In this document: one piece after another, positions 8,644 to 17,009 of the stretch
Layout: each line of letters starts with the position of its first letter
How positions within the stretch are numbered: position 1 is the stretch's first letter
NCBI GenBank assembly: GCA_001657325.1
Contig: LWRO01000049.1
Coordinates: 1-53,315, forward strand
DNA from: Geitlerinema sp. BBD 1991-9
GTDB lineage: Bacteria > Cyanobacteriota > Cyanobacteriia > Cyanobacteriales > Geitlerinemataceae
Reading direction: 5' to 3'
DNA: 53,315 nucleotides
Notes under the pieces: model-generated
What the model saw: the letters and a program-made list of their open reading frames with translations, nothing else
Databases searched by the model: none
What the model was told of the DNA's origin: nothing
Position numbers and translations under genes: made by a program

Positions 8644-9399
8644 TTACTGCTGTTTTTTGAGTTCTAACTCTGCCAGTTTATGAATCGTTTTCACCAGATC
8701 TTGACTCACGATGTGACTAAACTTTTCACGGACATCAGGTCTTTTATTTAAAAACTGTTGTAGCTGAACGACAGACCAACGGATGTATCGTGAAGGCGTA
8801 TCGAGAGTCATTTCACAAAACTGGGCTGGTTCGCCAGCTAAAACAGACTCGAGACCGATGAGCTTTCCTTCATTGAGGTCTAGCAACTTTTCACCATTGG
8901 CGGTAACAGCAGCTTTGCCATCTATTAAAATCGAAATATAAGAAATTGGTTCCCCCATAGCGATCGGTTTTTCTCCTGCTACTCCATCTCGAAATTCTCC
9001 AATGGTCATGAGTTTGATAAACTCACCGGGACTCAGTGTCTTGAATGCTAGATCGTAGAGTTTTTGTTCGTCGGGATTAAAAACAATAGATCGCTTTTCA
9101 AGCAGTAGGACAATCAAATTGAAGATGTTGACCCCCATAAATAGGAGGTTCCAAGCAATGGGTGTCCAGAGGGGGGTCGGTTGCAGGAAACAATAGGGAA
9201 TAAACGTTAACTGAGCGCAGATCGCTAAAATCCGTAGTACCAGCATACTCCGCACCGTAAAGGAGATCAGCGTGAGAATGCTGGAAAGATTGACCAGATA
9301 ATCGGGTTTAAAGTCGATTAAAGAAAGTTGGGCTACTGCGATCCAAACAGCAATACCCAGAAGGATGAAACCACCAAAAATCCAGAATTTTCGCTTCAT
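8644..9399 (-). CDS. Bacterial Popeye-domain protein (membrane cyclic-nucleotide-binding type)
   Basis: The 251-residue protein has membrane helices at about 7-25, 45-62 and 82-103, followed by a soluble domain. The junction NLLFMGVNIFNLIVLLLEKR, then YDLAFKTLSPGEFIKLMTIGEF, is the pattern of Popeye-domain (POPDC) proteins, which carry a cyclic-nucleotide-binding-like fold behind three membrane spans. The domain runs through ILIDGKAAV (beta-roll) and VLAGEPAQF to the C-terminus. In animals POPDC proteins bind cAMP at the membrane; bacterial members are little studied. The classical animal ligand motifs (FxxDSPE, FQVT) are not obvious here; the equivalent stretch reads IGLESVLAGE, so cAMP binding is not proven. 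A single gene, with an adenylate cyclase elsewhere in the window. Confidence 0.75.
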   Translation of the reverse strand: MKRKFWIFGGFILLGIAVWIAVAQLSLIDFKPDYLVNLSSILTLISFTVRSMLVLRILAICAQLTFIPYCFLQPTPLWTPIAWNLLFMGVNIFNLIVLLLEKRSIVFNPDEQKLYDLAFKTLSPGEFIKLMTIGEFRDGVAGEKPIAMGEPISYISILIDGKAAVTANGEKLLDLNEGKLIGLESVLAGEPAQFCEMTLDTPSRYIRWSVVQLQQFLNKRPDVREKFSHIVSQDLVKTIHKLAELELKKQQ

Positions 9400-9794
9400 T
9401 ATTTATTCAAGGGGAGGATTACCCGTGAATTGTCAATATGAGTTGGAGTGATTTGAATTGTGGAATCGAGCGTGAGGGTGAAACTCCCCTTTGAGACTCC
9501 AATTTCAGTTTACTTCAAGCGCGATCGACCGTTCGTAAGCGATCGAACGTACCGGCTGACGTGCTTCTTAAACTCATGTTTTTTAGCAGTAGAGTTAAAT
9601 ATATAGCAATCGATATAACGTTCTTTGCTTTGATTCAGAAACCCAGGAAAGAACGTTCCTGTTTTTAGAACAAAATGCCACAAAAAATCCTAGAACCATC
9701 CGACCCCAAAACTGCGAACGATCGAGGTTTGAGATCTCTCAGATTTGGGAATTATGAGTTGGGTCGATCGAGAAGCTGAAATCGATCGAGAATG
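9400..9794. other. Intergenic region with a 10-bp inverted repeat
   Basis: No plausible gene lies in these 395 bases. They are AT-richer than the flanks and contain an exact inverted repeat, AACGTTCTTT (9617-9626) and AAAGAACGTT (9648-9657), with a 21-nt loop. A short T run (GTTTTTAG) follows on the plus strand. Both flanking genes are on the minus strand, so a plus-strand terminator has no obvious client. It may instead be an operator or a processed leader upstream of the Popeye gene. Confidence 0.45.
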
Positions 9795-10556
9795 TCAAAA
9801 ATAACAGACTGATGAAGGTTGTAGGGGACAGGTTCGATCGTTGAGTGGGTTGCCCATGAGATCGAGTACGGTCAAGTTCGTTAAGGTCGCTAACGGCCTC
9901 ACGTCTGTGATTTGATTATCGTCTAAGTCGAGGTATGTCAAATTCGTCAGACTCGAGAGCGGTATGACGTTCGCGATTTGGTTGTCGCTGAGGTCAATAG
10001 CTGTCAGACTTGTCAGAGTTGAGAGTGGGGTCACGTCCGCGAGCTGGTTGCCACTGAGTCCGAGTCCCGTCAGGTTCGTCAGACCCGATAACGAGGCCAC
10101 GTCCGTAATTTGATTGAAATCGAGTTCGAGCCATGTCAGGCTGGTCAGACTCGATAACGGCTTCAGGTTCGCAACTTGATTGTTACGGAGGTTGAGCAAT
10201 GTTAGATTCGTCAAACTCGAGAGTGGCGTTGCATCCGCGATCTGGTTGTCGCTGAGGTGTAGCTCTGTCAAGTTTCTGAAACTCGAGAGTGGGGTGACGT
10301 CCTCAATTTCATGGCTACTGAGGTAGAGCGATGTCAAGTTGGTTAGCGTATACTCAGCTCGATCGCACGCCTGCGTTCCAGCTTTCTGTAACAGCACTTC
10401 GACCGTATGTCTAGCCTCGGGTGTCAAACTCGCTCGGTTCGTACACCAATCGGCAAAGGTTTCCAGTTCTAGAGGGGCCGTTTGTGCTGTAACACTTTCA
10501 ACACCAGCCATGACAGCACAAACGGATAGTAACCCCATACTGACAAATTGTTTCAC
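9795..10556 (-). CDS. Secreted leucine-rich-repeat protein (SDS22-type 22-residue repeats)
   Basis: This 253-residue protein has a signal peptide (about 1-24, cleavage near VTA/QTA). A helical cap follows, with the sequence FADWCTNRASLTPEARHTVEVLLQ. About seven tandem 22-residue repeats come next, with pattern LTNLTxLxLxxNQIxDVxPLSS, and then a short cap with two cysteines (CPLQPSSVC). The repeat type is that of SDS22/internalin-like LRRs, usually protein-protein interaction surfaces. The start is GTG, supported by GAGGAG 7 nt upstream on the minus strand. The repeat units are also visible in the DNA, so copy number could change by recombination. The binding partner is unknown. Confidence 0.85.
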   Translation of the reverse strand: MKQFVSMGLLSVCAVMAGVESVTAQTAPLELETFADWCTNRASLTPEARHTVEVLLQKAGTQACDRAEYTLTNLTSLYLSSHEIEDVTPLSSFRNLTELHLSDNQIADATPLSSLTNLTLLNLRNNQVANLKPLSSLTSLTWLELDFNQITDVASLSGLTNLTGLGLSGNQLADVTPLSTLTSLTAIDLSDNQIANVIPLSSLTNLTYLDLDDNQITDVRPLATLTNLTVLDLMGNPLNDRTCPLQPSSVCYF

Positions 10557-10765
10557 GGTTCATCTCCTCATCGGCGATCGATGCCACGATTCCCTGTCAT
10601 CGGCGAACGAGTAACGTCAGGACGGGTTGAAACCGCCCCGATCGGTTGGAAGTCTACAATGACATTCACTCGAACAGACTCGCTCAAACGAACTTGCGAT
10701 ATTAGCTTAGCCAATCAAGCGAAAATTCCGAGGAACGCTTTATAAAACATTCCCATTTCAATCAA

Positions 10766-12016
10766 TTACACCAGTGAGGCAATCGATTCTCGCGTCATTT
10801 CAGCAGCTCGATCGATCTCCTCCAAACTCACGATTAAGGGCGGAACGAAGCGCACGACGTTCGGTCCAGCGGGAACCAACAACAAACCCCGTTCCATCGC
10901 TGCTTTGACGACATCGATCGAGGTAAACGCAACGTCTTCGTTCAGCACCAATCCGTTAATCAAACCCCAACCGCGAACCTCGGCGATCGAATGGGGATAG
11001 TCTGACGCGATCGAAGCCAATTTCGATCGTAACTGTTCGCCGCAAACTCGGGCGTTCTCGATTAAATTCTCCCGTTCCAAGGTTTGACACACCGACAGCG
11101 CCACCGCACAAGCCAAGGGATTTCCGCCAAAGGTACTCGCGTGATCGCCCGGTTCGAACACATCGCAGGCCGATTTACACAGTAAAGCACCGATGGGAAT
11201 TCCCCCCCCGAGGCCTTTGGCGCTGGTGAAAATATCGGGTTCGATGCCGAGATTTTCGTAACCCCAGAGTTTCCCGGTGCGTCCGACCCCCACTTGCACT
11301 TCATCGAGAACCAGTAGAATTCCTTTCTCGTCACAGATTTCGCGAACCCGTTGGAAATACGCCCGATCTCCGGGACGAACGCCCCCTTCCCCTTGCAAGG
11401 CTTCCAACAAAATTGCTGCAACTTGGGGCTTTTCTGCATCTAATTCCGAGATCGTCGCTTCTAAAGCTGCAATATCGTTATAGGGAACGTAAGCGAACCC
11501 CGGCACCAAGGGACTGAAGTTTTTCTGATATTTCGGTTGTCCCGTCGCGGTAATGGTCGCCAAGGTGCGTCCGTGGAAACTAGCTTTAGCGGTGAGGACG
11601 ATGGGATTGTCGATTCCGCGAACCGTGTGGGCGTACTTGCGAACGAGTTTGATGGCTCCTTCGTTGGCTTCCGCCCCAGAATTGCAGAAAAACGCGCGAT
11701 CTCCACAGGAGCGATCGACCAACCACTGGGCTAACTCCCCTTGGGGCGGAATGTAGTAGAGGTTCGAGACGTGGTGTAGAGCTTGGATTTGCTGCGTGAC
11801 GGCTTCAACCAACGCAGGGTGTGCGTGTCCCAGAGTACAGGTGGCGATTCCGGCGACGAAATCGAGATATTCCTTCCCGTCAGCATCCCACACGTGACAG
11901 CCTTCCCCCCGGGTTAAGGCGATGGGAAATCGCCCGTAGGTTTTCATGACGTATCGATCGAACTGTTCGGGGGTAAATGAAGAGATCGTCGGTTTCTCGA
12001 GCGTGGTTTCTGTCAC
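10766..12016 (-). CDS. argD: Acetylornithine aminotransferase
   Basis: This PLP-dependent class III aminotransferase converts N-acetylglutamate semialdehyde to N-acetylornithine in arginine synthesis. Its 416 residues are the normal length. Visible motifs are CHVWDADGKEYLDFVAGIA at the N-terminus, FFCNSGAEANEGAIKL (PLP phosphate binding), LVLDEVQVGVGRTGKLWGYE (PLP ring Asp) and FTSAKGLGGGIPIGA with the Schiff-base Lys. The start is GTG, with AGGAG 7 nt upstream on the minus strand. It stands alone here; arg genes are usually scattered in cyanobacteria. It might also serve N-succinyl-diaminopimelate transamination, as in some bacteria. Confidence 0.93.
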   Translation of the reverse strand: MTETTLEKPTISSFTPEQFDRYVMKTYGRFPIALTRGEGCHVWDADGKEYLDFVAGIATCTLGHAHPALVEAVTQQIQALHHVSNLYYIPPQGELAQWLVDRSCGDRAFFCNSGAEANEGAIKLVRKYAHTVRGIDNPIVLTAKASFHGRTLATITATGQPKYQKNFSPLVPGFAYVPYNDIAALEATISELDAEKPQVAAILLEALQGEGGVRPGDRAYFQRVREICDEKGILLVLDEVQVGVGRTGKLWGYENLGIEPDIFTSAKGLGGGIPIGALLCKSACDVFEPGDHASTFGGNPLACAVALSVCQTLERENLIENARVCGEQLRSKLASIASDYPHSIAEVRGWGLINGLVLNEDVAFTSIDVVKAAMERGLLLVPAGPNVVRFVPPLIVSLEEIDRAAEMTRESIASLV

Positions 12017-12194
12017 GGTTCTTCTCCTATGGCTTCGGGTACGGCTGTCGCTGCATCAGCGTAAACTCGATTTTAGATCGCGAATCGAGAATTGGAGATC
12101 GAGAATCCGCACGTTGTCTCATCATTCGATCGCGAATCTGTATTAATCCTTAAGGATTTTTGAGACTTGTTCGAGTTCCCGAAAATGGCTTGAC

Positions 12195-12200
12195 TATAAT
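12195..12200 (+). promoter_or_regulatory. Candidate -10 element upstream of the SBP-VWA gene
   Basis: A perfect TATAAT lies 67 nt before the preferred ATG (12268) of the next gene. No good -35 box at 16-18 nt is visible. If the element is used, the transcript would start near 12207, which rules out an upstream TTG at 12160 as translation start. Confidence 0.4.
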
Positions 12201-12267
12201 TGAAGTGGAACAGTTAAACGCTACGGGTTCGAGCAGATATCCCAAACCGGGAACTGCGAAAAGTTTT

Positions 12268-14007
12268 ATGTCACGCACAATTCGTTCTTCGATCCCACGA
12301 CTTGCCCTCGTTCTTAGCCTGGCAGTTCTGGGGTCTTGTCAAGATTCAAGCGGAGACAGCGGTAACGGAGGCGGGACGACACCCCCGAGAGATGGTTTAG
12401 AAGTCAAGCTACTATTTGGTAGTGCGCTGCACGAGTTTTGCGATCGAGCGGCCGAGCAACACAACGCTCAAAATCCCAAACTTCCCGACGGACAAGAATA
12501 CTACATCACTTGCGAGGCAGTGGGAAGCGGTGATGTGGTCGATCGAGTGCTTTCCTTAGCCAAACAACTGCAAAACGGTACGATTCAACCTGAAGACGCG
12601 CAATTTCCCGTCTTGCTGTCTGTCGATGGCGAAATCTATCACAGCCAACTGCGCTATCAGATGGATCGCCTGTACCCCGGACAGGATTACATTCCCCAAA
12701 TTACCGACGCACCCATGTTGGCGAACAGCCCCATGGTGTTGATGACAGAAACCGATCTCGCCAAAGGATTGCGAAGCGTCGAAGATCCCTTTCAAACGTT
12801 CGTTACGGCAAAAGACCATCGCGAATTAGATCCGAACGGCCCGAGTTTGCCGATTACTTACGTTCACACTGCCCCGACTCGATCGAACTCTGGGTTGCAA
12901 ACCCTCGTCACCCAGTTCGCCAGCGTATCGGGAAAACGCCCTGAAGATTTGACCGTGGCGGACGTACAAAAATACCAAGAGCAGGTGCAAAAGATTCAGG
13001 AAAAAGTCACTCGTTACGGCAAATCGACGGGTTCTCTCGCCAAAGCGATGGTCGCGAACGGCCCTTACTGGGCGTCAGTGGGATCGGTGTACGAATCCTC
13101 CGTCATCGAAGCGAACAGCGAGGGGTCTTCTCCGAATTCCAACACCCGCTACGAAGCCGTCTATCCCAAAGCCACGTTCACGTCCAATATGCGGGCAATT
13201 CTCCCGAACGCGCCTTGGGTGAGCGAGGCTGAAAAAGCAGCCGCCGAGCAGGTTATCGAATATCTTCGATCGCCCGAAATTCAGGCAATCGCCACGGACT
13301 TGGGTTTGCGCCCTGGTGTTCCCGGCGTTCCCCTCAGTGCGAAATTCGCGCCTGAGTTCGGCGTGGAACCCAATCCCAGTTATGATTCCTATCGCCCCCC
13401 CGCTCCCGACGTGGTCGATGCGATGTTGCAAAGCTGGCAGCAACAGGCGAAGAAGGCCTCTCAAGTCGCGATCGTCGTCGATACCTCGGGATCGATGGCT
13501 GGGCAGAAACTCACCTCAATGCAAAACACACTCCGTTACTACGTCGAAAATCTCGGTCCCAAGGAGCGCCTTGCCCTGATGAGCTTCGATTCGCAGATAA
13601 ACAAACCGATCTTAGTGGAGGGAACTCCTGAAGGTCGAGATCGGGGGATGCAGTTTATCGCTCGGTTGCGGGCGAGTGGTGGTACTCGTCTCTACGATGC
13701 CGCTCTGGAAGCGCGAAATTGGCTCAGTAGCAATCTCCGCGACAATGCCATCAATGCCGTCTTGATACTCACAGACGGTGAAGACTCCGGTTCCAATATC
13801 ACCCTAGACCAACTGGCTGCTGAGTTGGAAAAAAGTGGCTTTTCCTCCGACGAACGCATTGGCTTTTTCACGGTCGGTTACGGGAAGGAAGGGGAATTCG
13901 ACCCGGAAGTCTTGATGAAAATTGCCGAACTCAACGGCGGTTACTACCGCAAAGGCGATCCAGAAACCATCGCCGATGTGATGGCTGATTTGCAAGTTGA
14001 GTTTTAA
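12268..14007 (+). CDS. Lipoprotein with a periplasmic solute-binding domain and a C-terminal VWA domain
   Basis: The protein starts MSRTIRSS and has a lipobox LAVLGSC, so it is probably a lipoprotein (579 residues from the ATG at 12268). An in-frame TTG at 12160 is possible but would bury the signal peptide and lies before the -10 element. Residues about 50-400 form a type II solute-binding domain (LLFGSALHEFCDRAAEQ; YVHTAPTRSNSGLQTL; repeated YESSVIE-type segment). The C-terminal ~190 residues are a von Willebrand A domain with an intact MIDAS: DTSGSMAG, a conserved Thr in SGGTRLYDA, and LTDGEDSG. Known bacterial proteins combine these domains, but their ligand is not established. The next gene overlaps its stop, so the two are co-transcribed. 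Confidence 0.82.
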   Translation: MSRTIRSSIPRLALVLSLAVLGSCQDSSGDSGNGGGTTPPRDGLEVKLLFGSALHEFCDRAAEQHNAQNPKLPDGQEYYITCEAVGSGDVVDRVLSLAKQLQNGTIQPEDAQFPVLLSVDGEIYHSQLRYQMDRLYPGQDYIPQITDAPMLANSPMVLMTETDLAKGLRSVEDPFQTFVTAKDHRELDPNGPSLPITYVHTAPTRSNSGLQTLVTQFASVSGKRPEDLTVADVQKYQEQVQKIQEKVTRYGKSTGSLAKAMVANGPYWASVGSVYESSVIEANSEGSSPNSNTRYEAVYPKATFTSNMRAILPNAPWVSEAEKAAAEQVIEYLRSPEIQAIATDLGLRPGVPGVPLSAKFAPEFGVEPNPSYDSYRPPAPDVVDAMLQSWQQQAKKASQVAIVVDTSGSMAGQKLTSMQNTLRYYVENLGPKERLALMSFDSQINKPILVEGTPEGRDRGMQFIARLRASGGTRLYDAALEARNWLSSNLRDNAINAVLILTDGEDSGSNITLDQLAAELEKSGFSSDERIGFFTVGYGKEGEFDPEVLMKIAELNGGYYRKGDPETIADVMADLQVEF

Positions 14008-14773
14008 GGACGTTTTAGGAAAGTTTCAGGCAAAGTTTATGAAACTCGCCAATCCTCTGTATTACCCCCTCTCAGTTCTCGCGGGTGGAGTTGTGTTGTT
14101 TTTCGGCGTTCGACTGGGGGGAGTTTCGAGTTGGGTGATGGTTCCGACAGCCGTTCTCGTTTCGGTGGGTGGAGCGTCTTGGCGGCGATCGATCGAACCG
14201 GAAGGTTTAGCGCTGGAAAATCCTGCCCTGGCTAAAGAATTGGACGCGGTTTGCAATTCAGCGACCGCGTTGGCGGCGAAAGCGACGGATTTGCGTCAGG
14301 AGGCGGGAAGTTTGCTCACGGAGGGTTCGATGCAGTTAGAACTGTTAACGGCGGTTCAGTATACCTGCGATCGAGTGGAAGAACTCCCTCAGAAGATCGA
14401 TCGACTCTCTCGCCGATTTCAAGGTTCCGATTCGTTACTTTCCGTGGACGAGTTACAGGGACAGGTGCAGGAGGTTCGATCGAAACTCCGATCTCGTGAA
14501 GGCGTAGCTCGCCAACAACTCGAGCAACTTGAGGCGAGTTTGGAGCGCAACATCCAACTCGCGCGGGCGGGAAAAGACGCCCGCGACGCTCAGGTGATTT
14601 CGCTCTCGACGGCGATTACAGAAGCCGCTGGGACGTTGCAAGCGTTGCAAAACAAACTCCGAACTGCCGACCTTCACGATTCCGAGCAACTGCAAGAACT
14701 TCGATCGCTCAGTCAAGATTTACAACTGTTTCAAGAAAATGTCGATGTTTTGGTGGCAAAACCGGTTGATTAG
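13997..14773 (+). CDS. Membrane-anchored coiled-coil protein in an operon with the VWA lipoprotein
   Basis: The protein of up to 258 residues has two predicted membrane helices (about 23-40 and 45-61) and then about 190 residues of Gln/Glu/Leu-rich coiled coil. I do not recognise the family. The TTG at 13997 overlaps the end of the VWA gene by 11 nt, as in translational coupling; an ATG at 14039 would give 244 residues. Neither has a strong ribosome binding site. It could scaffold or gate the VWA/solute-binding proteins around it. Its 3' end is followed 55 nt later by a family A element. Confidence 0.65.
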   Translation: MSFKDVLGKFQAKFMKLANPLYYPLSVLAGGVVLFFGVRLGGVSSWVMVPTAVLVSVGGASWRRSIEPEGLALENPALAKELDAVCNSATALAAKATDLRQEAGSLLTEGSMQLELLTAVQYTCDRVEELPQKIDRLSRRFQGSDSLLSVDELQGQVQEVRSKLRSREGVARQQLEQLEASLERNIQLARAGKDARDAQVISLSTAITEAAGTLQALQNKLRTADLHDSEQLQELRSLSQDLQLFQENVDVLVAKPVD

Positions 14774-14828
14774 CTTACAAAAGCGACATCTCAGGTTTCG
14801 GACTTCGGCTCGATTCTGGACAGACAAG

Positions 14829-14951
14829 GGTGCATCTCAATTGCGTAGAATGACCCCTTCGCCTAAGGACTCCGTCCCGCTACCGCGAACGGCACCTCCC
14901 CTTAGCCAGGGGAGGAGGGGTAGGGTTGCGATCTCAAAAGTGGGATCGCCC
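14829..14951 (+). mobile_element. Family A miniature element, copy 1 (123 bp, 9-bp target duplication)
   Basis: This non-coding element begins GGTGCATCTCAATT and ends AAGTGGGATCGCCC. It is flanked by the exact direct repeat ACAGACAAG at 14820-14828 and 14952-14960. Internal sequence (GAATGACCCC; CCTCCCCTTAGCCAGGGGAG) is shared with the copies at 28494 and 33165. The short imperfect terminal inverted repeats, small size and target duplication fit a MITE. No transposase for it is visible in the window. Confidence 0.8.
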
Positions 14952-14999
14952 ACAGACAAGACGATCGAGCGATGGAGTCAAGCAGCTGTGAGAAATACA

Positions 15000-15097
15000 G
15001 GGTCTGTTGAAGTTGGCGTCGGGGCGAACGGCCGTTCGCCCCGACAAGGGTCTTGGTCTCATAGGCAATCAAATTACACCGCAATTCCAACAGACCT
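15000..15097 (+). mobile_element. Family B palindromic miniature element, copy A (98 bp, 8-bp target duplication)
   Basis: The element has terminal inverted repeats GGTCTGTTGAA (15001-15011) and TTCCAACAGACC, and is flanked by GAAATACA at 14992-14999 and 15098-15105. In its middle lies a perfect 28-bp palindrome at 15018-15045 (core GAACGGCCGTTC). The right half is the inverted counterpart of the left half of the copy at 27688, so this copy is in the opposite orientation. Together with the family A copy it fills the gap between the two neighbouring genes. Confidence 0.78.
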
Positions 15098-15205
15098 GAA
15101 ATACAATACATGGATTTTGAAGATCGTCGCGATCTTTATCTCAGTCAAGTGCGTGTGAACAACATCTTGTCTTTACGTGTTTGTGGTTTTCCACTTTTAA
15201 GTCCC

Positions 15206-16306
15206 ATGAATACAACACAACGATTCTGGTCTTCTATCGGTGTTCTGATCGCCTCTGTGGGCTTGACCTATACACCGTTGCCGGGATTGAATCAAACAAT
15301 TTACGTCGTCAGCGGAACCGAACTACAAGAACCTTTAACTGCCTTGGAAGACCAATTCGAGCGAGACTATCCGAATATCAATCTCGAACTCAAATTTCAA
15401 GGTTCGCAAGACATTGTCAACAACTACGTTGATGAAAAGAACGATTTCGATCCGACAGTCGTTATTCCGGCGAACGACGAGATTTTAGACAAGTTAGTCG
15501 ATCGAATGTCCGCCATCAGCAACGATCCGGTTTTTCACAACGAACCGCGTCCGATCGTGAAAACAATGCTCGTCGGGATTGCCTGGCCCGAACGCGGTTC
15601 TGTCTTGTTTCCCAACGGAACCTTTGACTGGAACCGTCTCGAATCTGCAATGGAAGCCGGAAATTGGAGTGGTGTAGGCGGAAACGCCGAATGGGGAAGT
15701 TTCGACTTCGTCATGACCGATCCGACTCGTTCCAACAGCGGACAGCTGACGATGACGTTGTGGAGTCAGTCGCAACTCGGAACTCAACCCACATCCGCCA
15801 ACCTCAACCAGCCCGATATCCAATCTCTGTTCGCCCTTGTCAAACGATCGATCTATCAACCCCCTCGATCGACAGACATTCTCTTACAAGAGTTTATCGC
15901 TCGCGGCCCCAACGATGCAGATGTCGCCACCGTTTACGAAAGCATCGCTCTCTATCGTTGGGAGCAATCCCAAACCACCCAAGGCAAACCCTACCAAATC
16001 TATTATCTCGATCCCACCATCGAAACCGTCTCCACCGCCGCCATCGTAACGCGCAACGTGGGACGAGGGGAGACCGACGCAGCAATGAAGTTTCTCGACT
16101 TTCTCGCGGCACCCGAACAACAAGCCGTTTTCGTCCGATACGGTTTTCGTCCCGCCAACAGTAACCTCGATCTCGAAGCTGTTCCGAACAGTCCTTGGAC
16201 GAAAAATATTCCCGGTACGCAAGTCGATCCGAAATCTCAAACAACACAACCCCCTGAAGCCCAGGTTTTACGAGAAATCGAGCGGTTGTGGGAACGAGCG
16301 AATTAA
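15206..16306 (+). CDS. Periplasmic solute-binding protein, paralogue of the SBP part of the VWA lipoprotein
   Basis: From ATG 15206 the protein has 366 residues with a signal peptide (MNTTQRFWSSIGVLIASVG). Upstream in-frame codons from 15110 start inside the repeat region and are unlikely to be translated. It is a type II solute-binding fold: IYVVSGTELQEPLTALEDQF at the N-terminus, a central MTDPTRSNSGQLTMTLW, and a C-terminal KFLDFLAAPEQQAVFVRYGF. DPTRSNSG closely matches APTRSNSG in the VWA lipoprotein, so the two genes are related and may handle the same ligand. No ABC transporter permease or ATPase is nearby. The ligand is unknown. Confidence 0.75.
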   Translation: MNTTQRFWSSIGVLIASVGLTYTPLPGLNQTIYVVSGTELQEPLTALEDQFERDYPNINLELKFQGSQDIVNNYVDEKNDFDPTVVIPANDEILDKLVDRMSAISNDPVFHNEPRPIVKTMLVGIAWPERGSVLFPNGTFDWNRLESAMEAGNWSGVGGNAEWGSFDFVMTDPTRSNSGQLTMTLWSQSQLGTQPTSANLNQPDIQSLFALVKRSIYQPPRSTDILLQEFIARGPNDADVATVYESIALYRWEQSQTTQGKPYQIYYLDPTIETVSTAAIVTRNVGRGETDAAMKFLDFLAAPEQQAVFVRYGFRPANSNLDLEAVPNSPWTKNIPGTQVDPKSQTTQPPEAQVLREIERLWERAN

Positions 16307-16374
16307 GATTGTGAGGAGATGATGGGGTGAGGGGATTTCAGATTGCCAAGTCATCTCTCCATCTCCCGATCGCC

Positions 16375-16920
16375 TCATCCTCCGTGATTGCGGGGATCGT
16401 CGGACGTCGGCTTCGATCGAGGTCGAACGAGTGACGTTTCTCCGATCGATCGAGCGTAAGGAACCGTCTCTCCTGAAAGTAAGGCATCGAGGTTTTGTGC
16501 CATGATGCTGCGGGGTTGTTTGCCAATGGCTTCGGCGATCGAACGTCCCGATCGATCGAGAAACACGAAATGAGGAATTCCATCGACTTCGTACTGAGCC
16601 ATCTCGGGAAGCCATTTCGTATTGTCCACGTTGAGCATGACGAAATTGATGCGATCGAGATAGTCGTCTTCTAAGACTTGGATGTCCGGTGCCATTGCCT
16701 GACAACTCGTACACCAATCCGCATAAAATTCTAAGAGTGTCGGTCGATCGTTGGCGAGGGCGAGTTCGAGGGGAATTGAGCGTTCTGCCAGGGTGGCTAG
16801 GGTGGCTGTACTACTTTGCGTCCGCAGCCCCAGCACCACGAACACGCTGAGAACGATGCCCGCCAAAACCACGAGAAAATTTCTCAGACGAGTTGCTAAA
16901 TTAGAGTCAGACATGGCCAT
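16375..16920 (-). CDS. txlA: Membrane-anchored thioredoxin-like protein (TxlA/HCF164 type)
   Basis: This 181-residue protein has one N-terminal membrane helix (about 13-32) and a thioredoxin domain with active site WCTSCQ (Cys70, Cys73). The thioredoxin-fold cis-Pro is in DGIPHFVF. TxlA/HCF164 proteins sit in the thylakoid or plasma membrane and supply reductant for cytochrome b6f and other lumenal proteins. The start may be ATG 16920 or ATG 16914 (MSDSNL). The last ~25 residues (RPRSKPTSDDPRNHGG) are polar and probably unstructured. It is a single gene, convergent with the solute-binding gene and divergent from the ferredoxin gene. Confidence 0.85.
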   Translation of the reverse strand: MAMSDSNLATRLRNFLVVLAGIVLSVFVVLGLRTQSSTATLATLAERSIPLELALANDRPTLLEFYADWCTSCQAMAPDIQVLEDDYLDRINFVMLNVDNTKWLPEMAQYEVDGIPHFVFLDRSGRSIAEAIGKQPRSIMAQNLDALLSGETVPYARSIGETSLVRPRSKPTSDDPRNHGG

Positions 16921-17009
16921 GGTTTACGGGTAATGAGTTGTTCAGTCGCCTTAACAAATCGTAAGCCACCCAATCCTCCCATCGCAAATCGTCAATCGCA
17001 AATTTCCCC

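Noticed and set aside
9860-10360. Regular repeats that could suggest a CRISPR array
   Set aside because: The 66-bp periodicity follows the 22-residue leucine-rich repeats of the encoded protein, with no unique spacers.
12160-12267. Upstream TTG start for the SBP-VWA lipoprotein
   Set aside because: It precedes the TATAAT element and would place 36 residues before the signal peptide.
15110-15205. Upstream start (15110) for the second solute-binding protein
   Set aside because: It starts only a few bases after a family B element and its target repeat, and would put polar residues ahead of a clear signal peptide at 15206.
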